Assembly: GCF_903181435.1 (NCBI RefSeq)
Contig: NZ_CAEUHO010000001.1
Span: 1,922,001 to 1,986,000, forward strand
Origin: Bacteroides acidifaciens
GTDB lineage: Bacteria; Bacteroidota; Bacteroidia; Bacteroidales; Bacteroidaceae
Direction of reading: 5' to 3'
Length of the DNA: 64,000 nucleotides
The notes beneath the pieces were generated by a model. The model was given only the letters and a program-made list of their open reading frames with translations, did no database searches and was not told where the DNA came from. Positions 29,042 to 38,914 of this stretch are shown in pieces (the stretch's first letter is position 1; each line of letters begins with the position of its first letter). Made by a program: the position numbers and the translations under genes.

Positions 29042-32000
29042 TTAGAACACGACCTTTAATCCCATCAGAACTGTCTTAGGCAAAGCATATCCGCCCTTGT
29101 TGCTACTGGTAGTTCCATATTCAGGAGTGTAGAGACGATTGTCTGTTATGTAGAACAAATTCTGTCCGGTTAGCGTCACCGTCACTTTATCCATGAGGGC
29201 TTTTTTAGTCCACTGCGAAGGTAAATCGTAACTCAAGGAAATCTCACGAGCGCACAAATAAGAAGCATCCTCCCAGAATAGTGAAGTGTTGCGGGTATAG
29301 TTCTTTTTAAAGTTAGTGTCGTTAGTCATCAATACCGGAAGTTCCGCACCCGGATTATCCTCCGTCCATGTCTTTTTAGCCAAATCCGGGACATTGAAGT
29401 GACCAGAAGTGATACCCATAAAATATTGATAACCGCTATTCCATTTCTTGTATCCCAACGCATAGTCAAATCGGGCAAATAAGGTCAGACCTTTCCATGT
29501 AACGGACGTATTGAAACCACCCATCCATTTTGGGATTTCGTTGCCAAGCTTCACCTGATCATACGTGTCGATAGTTCCGTCACCATTCACATCATACCAT
29601 ACAGCATCACCAGGAGCCAACTGCTGTGCATTTTTCTGTTGCTCAACCGTCAACTGTGCATAAGCCGCCGGACCATATATCGGTTTAGAGGGAACCTTAT
29701 CTACGTAATAAGCATAGTTTGCTAAATCGGCTTCGTCACGTACAACATTCATCATCTTAAATCCGTAGATATCACCATAAGATTGTCCTTCTTGTATTCC
29801 ACCCTTCCACACAGTTTCATTACTACCTTTGCCTTTGTACACTTCCGTTCCGCCCTGGCGGTTGTTCTCATTACCATTATCGGGCAATTGCAAGATTTTG
29901 GATTTCACGTAAGTGATGTTGGCACCTACATTCCACTTAAAGTCCTTACGATCAAAAATACGGTAATTGACTTCAAGTTCCATACCCTGACTACGAACAG
30001 CACCATTGTTTGTCGTCATCGAGCCTACACCGGATGAGGAAGCCAAAGGTACATTGGCAATCAAGTCGGTAGTCTTCTTGTTGAAATAACCGGCACTCAG
30101 GTCTACCTTATTATACAGTCCTAACTCCATCGCAGTATCAAAAGAAGTAGTTTTCTCCCAACGCAATCCAGGATAAGCAATATCGTCAATCAACAGACCG
30201 TAAATACCGTTGTAGTTACCGGCATTTGCATAGCTGCCTTGTAGCTCGTACAACCCGATGCCGTTCACGTTACCATTCTGCCCGTATCCCATACGAACCT
30301 TTATGTTGGAAAATATATCCAGATATTTCTCCATGAATTCTTCACGATACACATTCCATGCAGCACTGACACCTGGGAAAAATCCCCAACGGTTGTCTAC
30401 CAGTTTAGAATAGCCATCATAACGTCCGGAGAAAGAGAAAAGATACTTGCTCTTATAGTCATAGGTTGCATTTACGAAACCGGACATTATACGCTCCTGT
30501 GTATGAGTGGTAGACATGTTACGGGTAGATTTCCCATTAGCATCCAACGGGGCGGTAAACTGCAACCCGATAAAGTCGTCGGAAGTAGCTCCCTGACCTG
30601 ATGCCGAGAGTCCGTAGCTATATTTGTCTATTATTTCAAAACCACCGACTGCGCTGACGTTATGGTCGCCAAATGAGGCATTGTAATTAAGAATGGCGTT
30701 ATAAGTCTGATCCAGTTTGCGCGCATAAGTAGCAGAAGCTTTGCGGTTAGAATTCAACTTACCGGGAGCTGTAGGCAATTCTTTATCAAATGATTCTGTT
30801 TCTTTCATCCAAAGATACCACATGCCACTCAGTTTCAGACTCAATCCTTTCATCAAATCCACTTGGAAAGAAGTTCCCAATGTGGTCTTATAAGCCGTAT
30901 TTCTACGATAATAGTAGTTCTTCATTTCATTCCAGTTGGCATTCTGGGTATTATTGAGCAGTGTTATAACTGTCCCATCCAGATTAGCCCCTTTGAAAGT
31001 AGGCGGAGCCGCAGCCACCACGCTCCAGAAATTAGCGTCGCTCATGTAGTTAGGATTTGTTTCCGAACGTGAAAAGTTTACGAAACCGGAAGCTTTCAAC
31101 CAACTCTTAATCTTATATTCACCGTTTAAATTGAAAGACAAACGCTGATATCCCGACTCCAATGGGAAACCCGTTTCATCATAATATCCGATGCTCGAAT
31201 AGTACTTGCCTTTATCGTTTCCACCGGAGAATGAAACATTATAATCCTGCGTCCAGGCATCCTGTGTGTTCAACTTCATAAAATCAGTTTCCTTGAACAA
31301 TAGATAATTGTCTGATGCAGGATCTTTCATCGACTGCCAGCCGTAGTCCAGAAGATATTTATTCTTATCCGTCAGAATAGATGTACTATAGATACCGTTG
31401 CTGCTTTTATTTCCGTCGGCAGTAATGTCATTTCCTGTCCCCCATCCGTTCACCAGGTTCAAATCGTCTCCACTACGCTTTGCCGCCATACGCTCCCAAT
31501 AGAGATAATCACGGGCATTCATAAAATCATAGTTGTCGCGGGCAAAACCTTTACCGATATTTACGTTCAAGGTTACAGTTGTTTTTCCCACATGACCGCT
31601 CTTGGTAGTCACCAATACTACACCATTGTTAGCACGTGCGCCATACAACGCTGTCGCAGCAGCATCTTTCAAGACTTCGATAGACTCAATATCATTACTA
31701 TTAATATCGTTCATATCGTCTTTCTGTACACCATCAATAATATACAATGGACTACCGGAACCATTCAAAGAAGCACCCGCACGTACCTGGATAGAAGGTC
31801 CTGCTCCCGGCTGACCGGAAGTTTGTGTAACTCGTACACCGGTAACCGTACCTGCCAAAGCTGTCAACGGATTGGAACGTACACCTTTCTCCAAAACTTC
31901 GGAAGATACTTTTGATATAGCTGCCGTCAGTTTATCTTTAGTAACGGTCTTGCCATAACCTGTGACGATAACTTCCTGCAGACCTATGGCATCATCTTTC

Positions 32001-32308
32001 ATCACTACCATAATATTCTTACGTCCATCCACCGGAATATTCTGCTGAGCATAGCCTATGTATGAAAAAGCAAGAACCGATTTGCTCTTCGTCAACGTTA
32101 ACGTATATTTTCCATCCAAATCTGTAATAGCACCATTTGATGTGCCCACTTCCAATACAGAAACACCAATCAAAGGTTCTCCAGCAACATCCTTCACAAC
32201 GCCATTTACCGTTTGCCCAACTTGTGCATATATGCTGTCAATGGAACAAAGCATGGCCACTACCATGAAAATTATTTCACGGTAGAACTTTAAATGTATT
32301 TTTCGCAT
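29042..32308 (-). CDS. SusC-like TonB-dependent transporter, NanO-like candidate
   Basis: This 1088-residue outer-membrane transporter has a signal peptide (ending SIYAQ), a regulatory domain (GVVKDVAGEPLIGVSVLE), the TonB-box region LQEVIVTGYG, a plug (LYGARANNGVVLVTTKSG) and a barrel ending in LMGLKVVF. It lies 10 bp downstream of a sialidase-like gene in the nan operon and would import free sialic acid or sialyl-oligosaccharides, the role of NanO. The 22-bp gap to susD implies co-transcription. Confidence 0.92.
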   Translation of the reverse strand: MRKIHLKFYREIIFMVVAMLCSIDSIYAQVGQTVNGVVKDVAGEPLIGVSVLEVGTSNGAITDLDGKYTLTLTKSKSVLAFSYIGYAQQNIPVDGRKNIMVVMKDDAIGLQEVIVTGYGKTVTKDKLTAAISKVSSEVLEKGVRSNPLTALAGTVTGVRVTQTSGQPGAGPSIQVRAGASLNGSGSPLYIIDGVQKDDMNDINSNDIESIEVLKDAAATALYGARANNGVVLVTTKSGHVGKTTVTLNVNIGKGFARDNYDFMNARDYLYWERMAAKRSGDDLNLVNGWGTGNDITADGNKSSNGIYSTSILTDKNKYLLDYGWQSMKDPASDNYLLFKETDFMKLNTQDAWTQDYNVSFSGGNDKGKYYSSIGYYDETGFPLESGYQRLSFNLNGEYKIKSWLKASGFVNFSRSETNPNYMSDANFWSVVAAAPPTFKGANLDGTVITLLNNTQNANWNEMKNYYYRRNTAYKTTLGTSFQVDLMKGLSLKLSGMWYLWMKETESFDKELPTAPGKLNSNRKASATYARKLDQTYNAILNYNASFGDHNVSAVGGFEIIDKYSYGLSASGQGATSDDFIGLQFTAPLDANGKSTRNMSTTHTQERIMSGFVNATYDYKSKYLFSFSGRYDGYSKLVDNRWGFFPGVSAAWNVYREEFMEKYLDIFSNIKVRMGYGQNGNVNGIGLYELQGSYANAGNYNGIYGLLIDDIAYPGLRWEKTTSFDTAMELGLYNKVDLSAGYFNKKTTDLIANVPLASSSGVGSMTTNNGAVRSQGMELEVNYRIFDRKDFKWNVGANITYVKSKILQLPDNGNENNRQGGTEVYKGKGSNETVWKGGIQEGQSYGDIYGFKMMNVVRDEADLANYAYYVDKVPSKPIYGPAAYAQLTVEQQKNAQQLAPGDAVWYDVNGDGTIDTYDQVKLGNEIPKWMGGFNTSVTWKGLTLFARFDYALGYKKWNSGYQYFMGITSGHFNVPDLAKKTWTEDNPGAELPVLMTNDTNFKKNYTRNTSLFWEDASYLCAREISLSYDLPSQWTKKALMDKVTVTLTGQNLFYITDNRLYTPEYGTTSSNKGGYALPKTVLMGLKVVF

Positions 32309-32318
32309 ATTAAAGAGG

Positions 32319-33590
32319 TTATTTTGTAGATAATATAAATAGTTCCAGTCTCATCCATCCAGCCGGACGAGTCGATAGTTTTTGAAATCCCGGCTCATCA
32401 CCGAGTTCGGCAATAACAGCCATACCACCATCAGGCAAAAGAGCCATACATGTATATCCTGCTGCTTTGTCATAAAGTACCATCTGATCTGTCGGTTCGA
32501 ATGTATGTGAATGACCTCCAAAGAATTTAGCTTTGGCCAAATATAATATACCACGATCGTCATGAGCTGCCGTCTCGGTAATCCCCTTCGCTCCACAGTA
32601 ATACAGCCAGCCATCCTTTACTATGACACTGCCTGCACAGCCTTTGGCTGGAGTAGGTAATGCTGTTGGAGCATAATCCGTAAAAGAAGGCCATTTGGCA
32701 CCACCATCTGTACTTACATAGTTTTGACGGTATCCATTATAACGGATATTTCCGATCAATGCACCATCAGGAGCTTCCGTCACTGTCCATTCACCTGATT
32801 TATTAGGTTGCCCAGTCTCCCATGTCACTCCGTTATCATCTGACCACATAACTGTATTTCCACCATTTGACACGGTTCCTGCAGCTTCATTCACTTTGAA
32901 AGTACGTATAGGAACAATCAGACGGTTCTTATATTGTTCGCTTGATGTCATTTGTACCCCGGAACCAGGACCGAAACTACCGATCATTCTTGTCGCACCA
33001 CTAAAAACACCAACTGTCACTTCGTCTGTGAGATCTTTTCTTGTCCAATTTAATCCATCATCTTCCGAAGTATACATTATGGCCCTATTGTTATAACCTT
33101 GCTTAGCAGACTCTTTACCTACGGCATCCCATAAAGAGGTAAACAAAAAGATTTTTCCTGTAACTTGGTCAACGACAACAGTCGGATCCATATATGACAA
33201 CTTTGACGAAGTAGCTTGATTAGTTAAATTCTTTTCAGTCCATGTTACCCCCTTATCAGTACTACGCTTCATCAGAATATCCGTCCGACCAGCTTTGTCT
33301 TGCCAAGTTCCATAGCGAGCTTCACAAAAAACTAGTATGCTACCTTTCTTTGTAACCGCGATAGCAGGAACACGATATGAAATGTCATTACTTGCTTTCG
33401 AATTGAATACAGTAATTGTTGGAGAAGCTATCTTCCATATCGGTTCAGAATCAGGATCAAGGGCAGGATCTGGGTCCACAACTTCGTCCGGATAAGGTAC
33501 CGGACTGAAGTCATTAACATTATCATCTGAGCAGGCATTAAAAAGGAACAATCCAATGCTTAAAGCTAAAGCATTAAATAACCATTTCAT
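32319..33590 (-). CDS. BNR-repeat sialidase-like lipoprotein (GH33-type)
   Basis: This 423-residue lipoprotein (lipobox LFLFNACSDD) has a Pro/Asp-rich linker and a sialidase-type propeller with YRVPAI in place of FRIP, FCEARYGTWQDKAGRTD, and Asp boxes STDKGVTW, SEDDGLNW, SDDNGVTW and STDGGAKW. The arginine motif, acidic cluster and fold fit an exo-sialidase anchored on the cell. It lacks the N-terminal lectin domain of NanH. It is a diverged paralogue of the next gene upstream and may act on another linkage. Confidence 0.85.
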   Translation of the reverse strand: MKWLFNALALSIGLFLFNACSDDNVNDFSPVPYPDEVVDPDPALDPDSEPIWKIASPTITVFNSKASNDISYRVPAIAVTKKGSILVFCEARYGTWQDKAGRTDILMKRSTDKGVTWTEKNLTNQATSSKLSYMDPTVVVDQVTGKIFLFTSLWDAVGKESAKQGYNNRAIMYTSEDDGLNWTRKDLTDEVTVGVFSGATRMIGSFGPGSGVQMTSSEQYKNRLIVPIRTFKVNEAAGTVSNGGNTVMWSDDNGVTWETGQPNKSGEWTVTEAPDGALIGNIRYNGYRQNYVSTDGGAKWPSFTDYAPTALPTPAKGCAGSVIVKDGWLYYCGAKGITETAAHDDRGILYLAKAKFFGGHSHTFEPTDQMVLYDKAAGYTCMALLPDGGMAVIAELGDEPGFQKLSTRPAGWMRLELFILSTK

Positions 33591-33601
33591 AAATAAAAAA
33601 A

Positions 33602-34765
33602 TTAAAGATTAATAATAGGCACTAAAATTAAATCTAGCTTCATCCATTCAGCCGGACGTTTAAGAGGTTTTATATTAGGTAATGATTTGCGAGTAAACGA
33701 TTGCGTATCTGCTGTTTCAAAGATTATCGCCATTCGTCCATCCGGTAGTAAAGCCATACAGCTATATCCGGAAGCCTTGTCATATAAAAGCAGACCATCA
33801 TTCCAAGTTCTTCCACCATTACAGCTTTTATATAAAGTCAATCCAGCTCTTTCGTCATATTCCGGTGTTTCCGGGATTCCCTTTATTCCGGAGAAATAAA
33901 GATTTGCATTTTCCCCTAACACACTAGCTTGGCAGCCTTTAGACACACCAGGCAGAGCCGACTCTTTCATTGCTTTACTCCAAGTCATGCCTCCATCTTT
34001 GCTATATGCTACCATACGTGCACCTGATACTCGAGCATTATACACTAAAACTCCATTTGGAGATTCTGCAATCTGGAACTCATTATCTGTATCTCCATTC
34101 TCTCCTACCGTCCACGTTTCACCATGATTGTCAGAAAAAATAGCAACATCGTGTGCAGCTTTTCTTTCTGTATCAGAAATACGGGCGGGCAGAATTAAAC
34201 GTCCTTTGTACTTCTCACCTACCATCTGCAATCCTGCTCCCGGACCAAAACCATATATATAACGTCCATCTGGCATTAAAGATGCAGTAACATCGACAGG
34301 AGTAGACCATGTCTGCCCATTATCATCCGAAGTAATAAGAATGGCACGGTTGCCAGCTCCTGAAAGATCATCTGCCGGCCAAAAAGTCGTAAAAAGAAAG
34401 ACTTTGCCAGTGATTGAATCCAAAATGGGAGTTGGATCCATATAAGCACCAGTGATTCCTTTTGTCAAATCCTGCATAACCGACCATGTCTGACCATTAT
34501 CTGTACTACGCTTCACTACTATATCTGTACGACTTTTATCTTGCCAACTTTCTCTACGTGCTTCACAAAATACAAGTAAAGAACCATCTTTAGCTGTCAA
34601 TAATGAGGGAATACGATAACTATTCACATTATCATCCCCGGCAGAAAACACGGTGTATTTAGGAAACTCAGAAAAAGTGTTTTTAGCGCCGGACTGCGCT
34701 TCTCCTTTCATACAAGAAAAGAGAAGCATAAGTCCTGCTAATAATATGCTTTTCAAAATTCGCAT
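33602..34765 (-). CDS. BNR-repeat sialidase-like secreted protein (GH33-type)
   Basis: This 387-residue protein has a signal peptide with a possible lipobox (LLFSCMKGEAQ), then YRIPSLL (arginine motif), FCEARRESWQDKSRTD, Asp boxes STDNGQTW, SDDNGQTW, SKDGGMTW, NGGRTW, and LPDGRMAIIFE near the end. The single propeller and motif order match bacterial exo-alpha-sialidases. It lies between nanE and a second sialidase-like gene, so the operon codes two such enzymes in tandem in addition to NanH. Confidence 0.87.
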   Translation of the reverse strand: MRILKSILLAGLMLLFSCMKGEAQSGAKNTFSEFPKYTVFSAGDDNVNSYRIPSLLTAKDGSLLVFCEARRESWQDKSRTDIVVKRSTDNGQTWSVMQDLTKGITGAYMDPTPILDSITGKVFLFTTFWPADDLSGAGNRAILITSDDNGQTWSTPVDVTASLMPDGRYIYGFGPGAGLQMVGEKYKGRLILPARISDTERKAAHDVAIFSDNHGETWTVGENGDTDNEFQIAESPNGVLVYNARVSGARMVAYSKDGGMTWSKAMKESALPGVSKGCQASVLGENANLYFSGIKGIPETPEYDERAGLTLYKSCNGGRTWNDGLLLYDKASGYSCMALLPDGRMAIIFETADTQSFTRKSLPNIKPLKRPAEWMKLDLILVPIINL

Positions 34766-34807
34766 AGTAATAGTTTTAGATTCTATCTTTAAAAGCTACG
34801 CAATACT

Positions 34808-35983
34808 TCAAAGAAGTTCCTTGCAAAGCATATAACTACGAATCATCATACGAGGTATATGGAAAGGACCTTTAAAAAGATTCCCTTTGGCGGGTTGGGC
34901 TACGGTACCGTCACGATGAAGATAACCATACCATTCTCCGTACTCCTTATCGGGGAAATGAGCGTACGTCCAATCACTGATCTGCTTGTGCATCTGAAGA
35001 TATTTCTCATCTCCGGTAGCTTGATAGGCATATAAAGTAGCAATAATAGCTTCTGTTTGCGGCCACCAGAATTTCATATCCTGAGAATACTCTTGAACCG
35101 GAAGATTACGGCAGTCACGGAAATTGATGATTCCACCAAACTCCTTGTCCCATCCCCATTCCCAAGACCAATCAAGAATTTGAAGAGCCAATTGGAGTAA
35201 ATCTTTATCCCAGTTGCGATATTTAGCTTCTTCCATGATGAACCAGGCTGTTTCAATACAATGTCCCGGATTTATGAGACGTCCGTTACAAGTATCAATA
35301 AATTCACCATTGGGTCCTACCATCTCAAGCAAAGCTTTAAATTCGGGATGAATGAAGTATTGACGCAATGCTGCAATCGAACGGTCGATCTGTTCTGTCA
35401 ACACCGGGTCGTCAACAACCATACGGATTCGAGAAGCTGTATTAATCAAAATCATCGTTATTGAATGACCTCGTGCTTCCAATGAAGGCAGATATTTCGG
35501 TTCTAGCAAACCGGGAGTTTCTAAGAAATGCTGTATGCTCTTGAAAATCTCCAAAGCTCTTTCTGCATATTTTTTATCACCGGTTGCCAAAGCATATTCA
35601 GCCATTGCAATAGCAGCAAACCCTTCGGAGAACACATAACGACGTTTACGCAAAGGAGTACCTTCTTCCGTTACTTCAAAAAACATGTGTCCATCTGTAT
35701 CAAAGCAATGGGCTTCTATAAAGTCAATACAACTTTTCGAAGCGGAAAGCCATTCGGGATTCTTTTCTATATTATTATATGCAAATGCTGCAATGAAACC
35801 AAAACGTCCCTGAAACCACACAGACTTTGTGGTATCTATTATACTGCCATCGCGATCGATACAAGTATAAACACCGCCATGCTTACGGTCCAAGCCGTGC
35901 TTCATCCAAAACGGCATAATATTGTTCATTATGTCGTCCTTATAAGATGCAGCCCATTGATTAATATATTCTGTTTCGTTCAT
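34808..35983 (-). CDS. nanE: N-acylglucosamine 2-epimerase (AGE family), ManNAc to GlcNAc
   Basis: This 391-residue cytosolic protein belongs to the AGE alpha/alpha-barrel family: KHGGVYTCIDRDG and WFQGRFGF near the N-terminus, INPGHCIETAWF (catalytic His region) in the middle, and WWPQTEAI and EYGEWYGYLHRDG toward the end. It converts the ManNAc made by the lyase to GlcNAc, the route used by Bacteroides in place of the NanK/NanE route of E. coli. It starts 11 bp after nanL. Confidence 0.93.
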   Translation of the reverse strand: MNETEYINQWAASYKDDIMNNIMPFWMKHGLDRKHGGVYTCIDRDGSIIDTTKSVWFQGRFGFIAAFAYNNIEKNPEWLSASKSCIDFIEAHCFDTDGHMFFEVTEEGTPLRKRRYVFSEGFAAIAMAEYALATGDKKYAERALEIFKSIQHFLETPGLLEPKYLPSLEARGHSITMILINTASRIRMVVDDPVLTEQIDRSIAALRQYFIHPEFKALLEMVGPNGEFIDTCNGRLINPGHCIETAWFIMEEAKYRNWDKDLLQLALQILDWSWEWGWDKEFGGIINFRDCRNLPVQEYSQDMKFWWPQTEAIIATLYAYQATGDEKYLQMHKQISDWTYAHFPDKEYGEWYGYLHRDGTVAQPAKGNLFKGPFHIPRMMIRSYMLCKELL

Positions 35984-35994
35984 GCCTCGTACAA

Positions 35995-36915
35995 TTAGAA
36001 TTTATTACAACGTTCGAAGAAATGGATTGCTTCCAATTCCGCTCTCATCTGCGCCTCTTCTGCATCTGTCATGTTCTGAAATGGAGTACGGTTCTTACCT
36101 AAATCAAGACCTATCAATTTCATTATGCGTTTTCCACCGACTATATTTCCACGGAAATGGCAAATAACGTTAATCACTTCCTGTGAGAAGTTCTGACGTT
36201 CACGGGCTGTCTCCAAATCACCGGCTTTCCATGCATCAATAATACCAACCAATTCTTTTCCGTTATAATTGGTAGTTCCGCCAATGCCACCCTGAGCACC
36301 GCCCATAGCCAAACAAGGAAGAATCGTTTCGTCCTGACCATGCAGCATATCGAATTTACCATTCTTATATAAACGACACTGATTGTACTCATACATGCTT
36401 TCAAATGTATATTTGATACCCGCGAAATTAGGAATACGCCCGTCTACTGCTTCCAATAATTTAACCATTGGCAAAAAAGCGCCATTAAATGCCGGAATAT
36501 GATAATAATAGAAAGGAAGTTCGGGTGCACCGGATGCAATCTCTTCGATGTACTTAACTAATTCTTCAATACGTCCAATCTTCGGAAAAGGTGGAGCCAT
36601 AGCACCAATCCCCCATGCACCGATTTTTTGTGCATGTTCGGCCAGCATACGACTTGCCTTCACACAACAACTACCAACATGCACGATTACTTTAAAGCCT
36701 TCGGGTGCGACAGATACCCAGCGTTCGGCAAGTTGCATGCGTTCTTCTTCTGTCAGCATATAGCCTTCACCGGAAGATCCATTGATAAAAACTCCTTGCA
36801 GCCCATTCTTTACCAACATTTTGGCGTATGCTTCAATTGGTTCTAAATTTATTTCACCATTTTCATAAAAAGGAGTAAACGGTGCATCAATAAGTCCTTT
36901 AATTCGTTCCATCAT
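35995..36915 (-). CDS. nanL: N-acetylneuraminate lyase
   Basis: This 306-residue protein is a DapA/NanA-type class I aldolase cleaving Neu5Ac to ManNAc and pyruvate. Visible motifs are FINGSSGEGYML (pyruvate-binding loop), YYYHIPAFNG (catalytic Tyr) and NFAGIKYTF (Schiff-base Lys). It lies between nanE and nanT with short gaps. Two ATG codons at the N-terminus make the start uncertain by one residue. The symbol nanL follows Bacteroides usage; nanA is the E. coli name. Confidence 0.95.
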   Translation of the reverse strand: MMERIKGLIDAPFTPFYENGEINLEPIEAYAKMLVKNGLQGVFINGSSGEGYMLTEEERMQLAERWVSVAPEGFKVIVHVGSCCVKASRMLAEHAQKIGAWGIGAMAPPFPKIGRIEELVKYIEEIASGAPELPFYYYHIPAFNGAFLPMVKLLEAVDGRIPNFAGIKYTFESMYEYNQCRLYKNGKFDMLHGQDETILPCLAMGGAQGGIGGTTNYNGKELVGIIDAWKAGDLETARERQNFSQEVINVICHFRGNIVGGKRIMKLIGLDLGKNRTPFQNMTDAEEAQMRAELEAIHFFERCNKF

Positions 36916-36943
36916 TTTATTTTTTATAAAGTTAGTATTATTC

Positions 36944-38185
36944 TCAATCTACCATATTATCAGTCTTCGGTCTTAAAAAATAGATTTGAAGTACCAATGC
37001 CACAGTCACTACAATGCTTAACATTGCAAACCCTTGTCCCAGGCTTCCACCATCTGTCCATTTGCCAAGAAGTTCGGTCACGGCAGCTCCGGCAAACACC
37101 CCGGTCATATTCATTATGCCATAAGCAGTTGCACGGTGTTTTGCCGATACAAACTGACATAGGATAGGCATATTATTGGCATCAAATATTCCAAAACCAA
37201 TACCAAAGAGCAGACCTGCACCAATCACACTGATAAAACTATGACCAAAACCTAGTAAAAGCAATGCCGGTATAGTCATTCCCAGGCCAATAGCTCCAGT
37301 ATAAATACGTCCACGAATATTTTTTTGCACCCAACGGTCGGACAATATTCCACCTAGAATAACACCGATAAAAGATGATACTGCAATTGTTATGGTAGAG
37401 ATCGGACCTGCCTCGGCCATAGGGATATTCAGACTATCTGCAAACAATGTCGGAAGCCAGTTCTTTGTAGCCCATCCCGGAAGGCTGGGAGCAGCAAAAT
37501 AGATAAGAATTATCCAAAATGCCCAGTTAGTAAACAGCAGGGAGAGACCATTTATGACAGAAGGTTTCTTCTCTTTAGGAGCATTATCTATTTCCTTAAT
37601 AACAATATTATGGATAGGATTTTCTTTCAAAAACAATATTAGCACTAAAGAATAGGCAATACCAACAATACCAAACCAATGAAAAGTAGCTTGCCAAGAA
37701 AAAGCCGCAGCTGCCGTAGCCCCGAAACCACCAATAGCCTGTCCCACATACAATCCCGTCATATGTACTCCTACCGCTAAAGAACGTGATTTTCCTTCGT
37801 GCCAATCAGCAATCAACGACAAAGCCGATGGAATATACAACGCCTCACTGACTCCCATTATAGCACGTAACCAATATAGCTCGTGAAAATCTTGGGCATA
37901 TCCCATCAAGAAAGTAACAGCAGACCACACAAAAAGACTGCCAACCACCAACCATTTACGATTTACCCTATCTGCTATTATTCCGGCAACAGGACTCATA
38001 AAACCATATATCCACAAGAAAATAGCCATCAAAGCACCAAAAGCCTCTGCTTTATTCAACTCCACAATATCGACTTTCATAGCTTCTTGCATAGTAGAAA
38101 GCATCTGACGATCCATATAATTAAGAAGCGCCACTATCCACAATAAACCAACTACCATCCAGGGGTAAATACTCTTGTTTTTCAT
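36944..38185 (-). CDS. nanT: MFS transporter, probable sialic acid permease
   Basis: This 413-residue protein has about 12 hydrophobic segments. It carries the MFS signature loop between helices 2 and 3 (AGIIADRVNRKWLV) and a second one mid-protein (GGILSDRWVQKNIRGR). It would carry Neu5Ac across the inner membrane. It is the first gene of the operon nanT-nanL-nanE-sialidases-susCD, with a TAnnTTTG promoter 40 bp upstream. Confidence 0.88.
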   Translation of the reverse strand: MKNKSIYPWMVVGLLWIVALLNYMDRQMLSTMQEAMKVDIVELNKAEAFGALMAIFLWIYGFMSPVAGIIADRVNRKWLVVGSLFVWSAVTFLMGYAQDFHELYWLRAIMGVSEALYIPSALSLIADWHEGKSRSLAVGVHMTGLYVGQAIGGFGATAAAAFSWQATFHWFGIVGIAYSLVLILFLKENPIHNIVIKEIDNAPKEKKPSVINGLSLLFTNWAFWIILIYFAAPSLPGWATKNWLPTLFADSLNIPMAEAGPISTITIAVSSFIGVILGGILSDRWVQKNIRGRIYTGAIGLGMTIPALLLLGFGHSFISVIGAGLLFGIGFGIFDANNMPILCQFVSAKHRATAYGIMNMTGVFAGAAVTELLGKWTDGGSLGQGFAMLSIVVTVALVLQIYFLRPKTDNMVD

Positions 38186-38224
38186 ATAAAGTAATTTTTA
38201 TGTTTCACTCGCATTAAATCATTG

Positions 38225-38232
38225 CAAATGTA
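38225..38232 (-). promoter_or_regulatory. Promoter -7 box for the nan operon
   Basis: The minus strand reads TACATTTG, matching TAnnTTTG, 40 bp upstream of the nanT ATG. A perfect 20-bp palindrome (38255-38274) lies 23 bp upstream of the box. Confidence 0.7.
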
Positions 38233-38254
38233 ATAACAATTTTTATTATCATCC

Positions 38255-38274
38255 AAATATTTAATTAAATATTT
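38255..38274. promoter_or_regulatory. Perfect 20-bp palindrome upstream of nanT promoter
   Basis: AAATATTTAATTAAATATTT is its own reverse complement and lies around the expected -33 region of the nanT promoter. A 14-bp relative, ATTAAATATTTAAT, abuts the yhcH promoter at 38891-38904. It is a candidate operator for the adjacent ROK regulator. Confidence 0.45.
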
Positions 38275-38331
38275 TATTATATAATCCTAGATTAATTAAT
38301 AAGCAATGCATAGCAATAGCGTACACAACTA

Positions 38332-38371
38332 AAAAAGGTAGCGCTACTACAATAAATAACGCTACCTTTTT
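38332..38371. terminator. Bidirectional terminator between nanT and yhcH-like gene
   Basis: AAAAAGGTAGCG (38332-38343) pairs perfectly over 12 bp with CGCTACCTTTTT (38360-38371). A and T runs at the stem base give a factor-independent terminator on both strands; it would end the yhcH-like transcript. Confidence 0.85.
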
Positions 38372-38398
38372 GGTATTGAAAAGCAATCCAATAATAAA

Positions 38399-38845
38399 TC
38401 AAAGCTTTACTTTAGCTATCAACTTACGAATCTTACCATGACCGATAACCGGCGCATGGGGATCCTCCGGATATACAATCACAAATTGCCCCGGCAGCAG
38501 ATTAACATAAGTAGTAGGACGATCTGAATATAAGGCACATTCTTCCTCTTTAGAATATGCCTTAACCTCATTTTGCAAATCCTCTAAAGCTTTCCAGCCA
38601 ATCGTCTCTGCGCCCTCTAACAGAATATGCACATCAATGTAATCGTGATGCAATTCTAAAACCTGCTCATCAGGAGCTACACACTCCGGATTTACATTAT
38701 TAATAAACAAGCGCTCACCATCAATCTCAATACGCCCCAAATCCGCGTGAAGTAAATCATGCGTTTTCACATAGTTGAACAGAAGCCCAAACATAGGATG
38801 AAGCCCTTCAATGCGCTGACTATTTTGCAGATTAGATACAATCAT
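38399..38845 (-). CDS. YhcH/YjgK/YiaL family protein (DUF386 cupin)
   Basis: This 148-residue protein has the family's cupin-like core with HHDYIDVHILLEGAETIGW and FVIVYPEDPHAP, whose His and Glu residues could bind metal. Relatives accompany sialic acid genes in E. coli (yhcH) and have been proposed to handle sialic acid or ManNAc derivatives; the exact reaction is uncertain. I chose the ATG at 38845, not 38884, because a promoter box at 38882-38889 overlaps the longer start. It is monocistronic and divergent from nanR. Confidence 0.85.
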   Translation of the reverse strand: MIVSNLQNSQRIEGLHPMFGLLFNYVKTHDLLHADLGRIEIDGERLFINNVNPECVAPDEQVLELHHDYIDVHILLEGAETIGWKALEDLQNEVKAYSKEEECALYSDRPTTYVNLLPGQFVIVYPEDPHAPVIGHGKIRKLIAKVKL

Positions 38846-38881
38846 ATTTCTCTTTTCATTTATAGTTAAACAATATCTGCA

Positions 38882-38889
38882 CAAATATA
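38882..38889 (-). promoter_or_regulatory. Promoter -7 box for yhcH-like gene
   Basis: The minus strand reads TATATTTG (TAnnTTTG), 36 bp upstream of the chosen ATG. The palindrome ATTAAATATTTAAT at 38891-38904 lies one base upstream of the box, where a bound repressor would block the polymerase. Confidence 0.75.
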
Positions 38890-38914
38890 GATTAAATATT
38901 TAATATAAACACTT

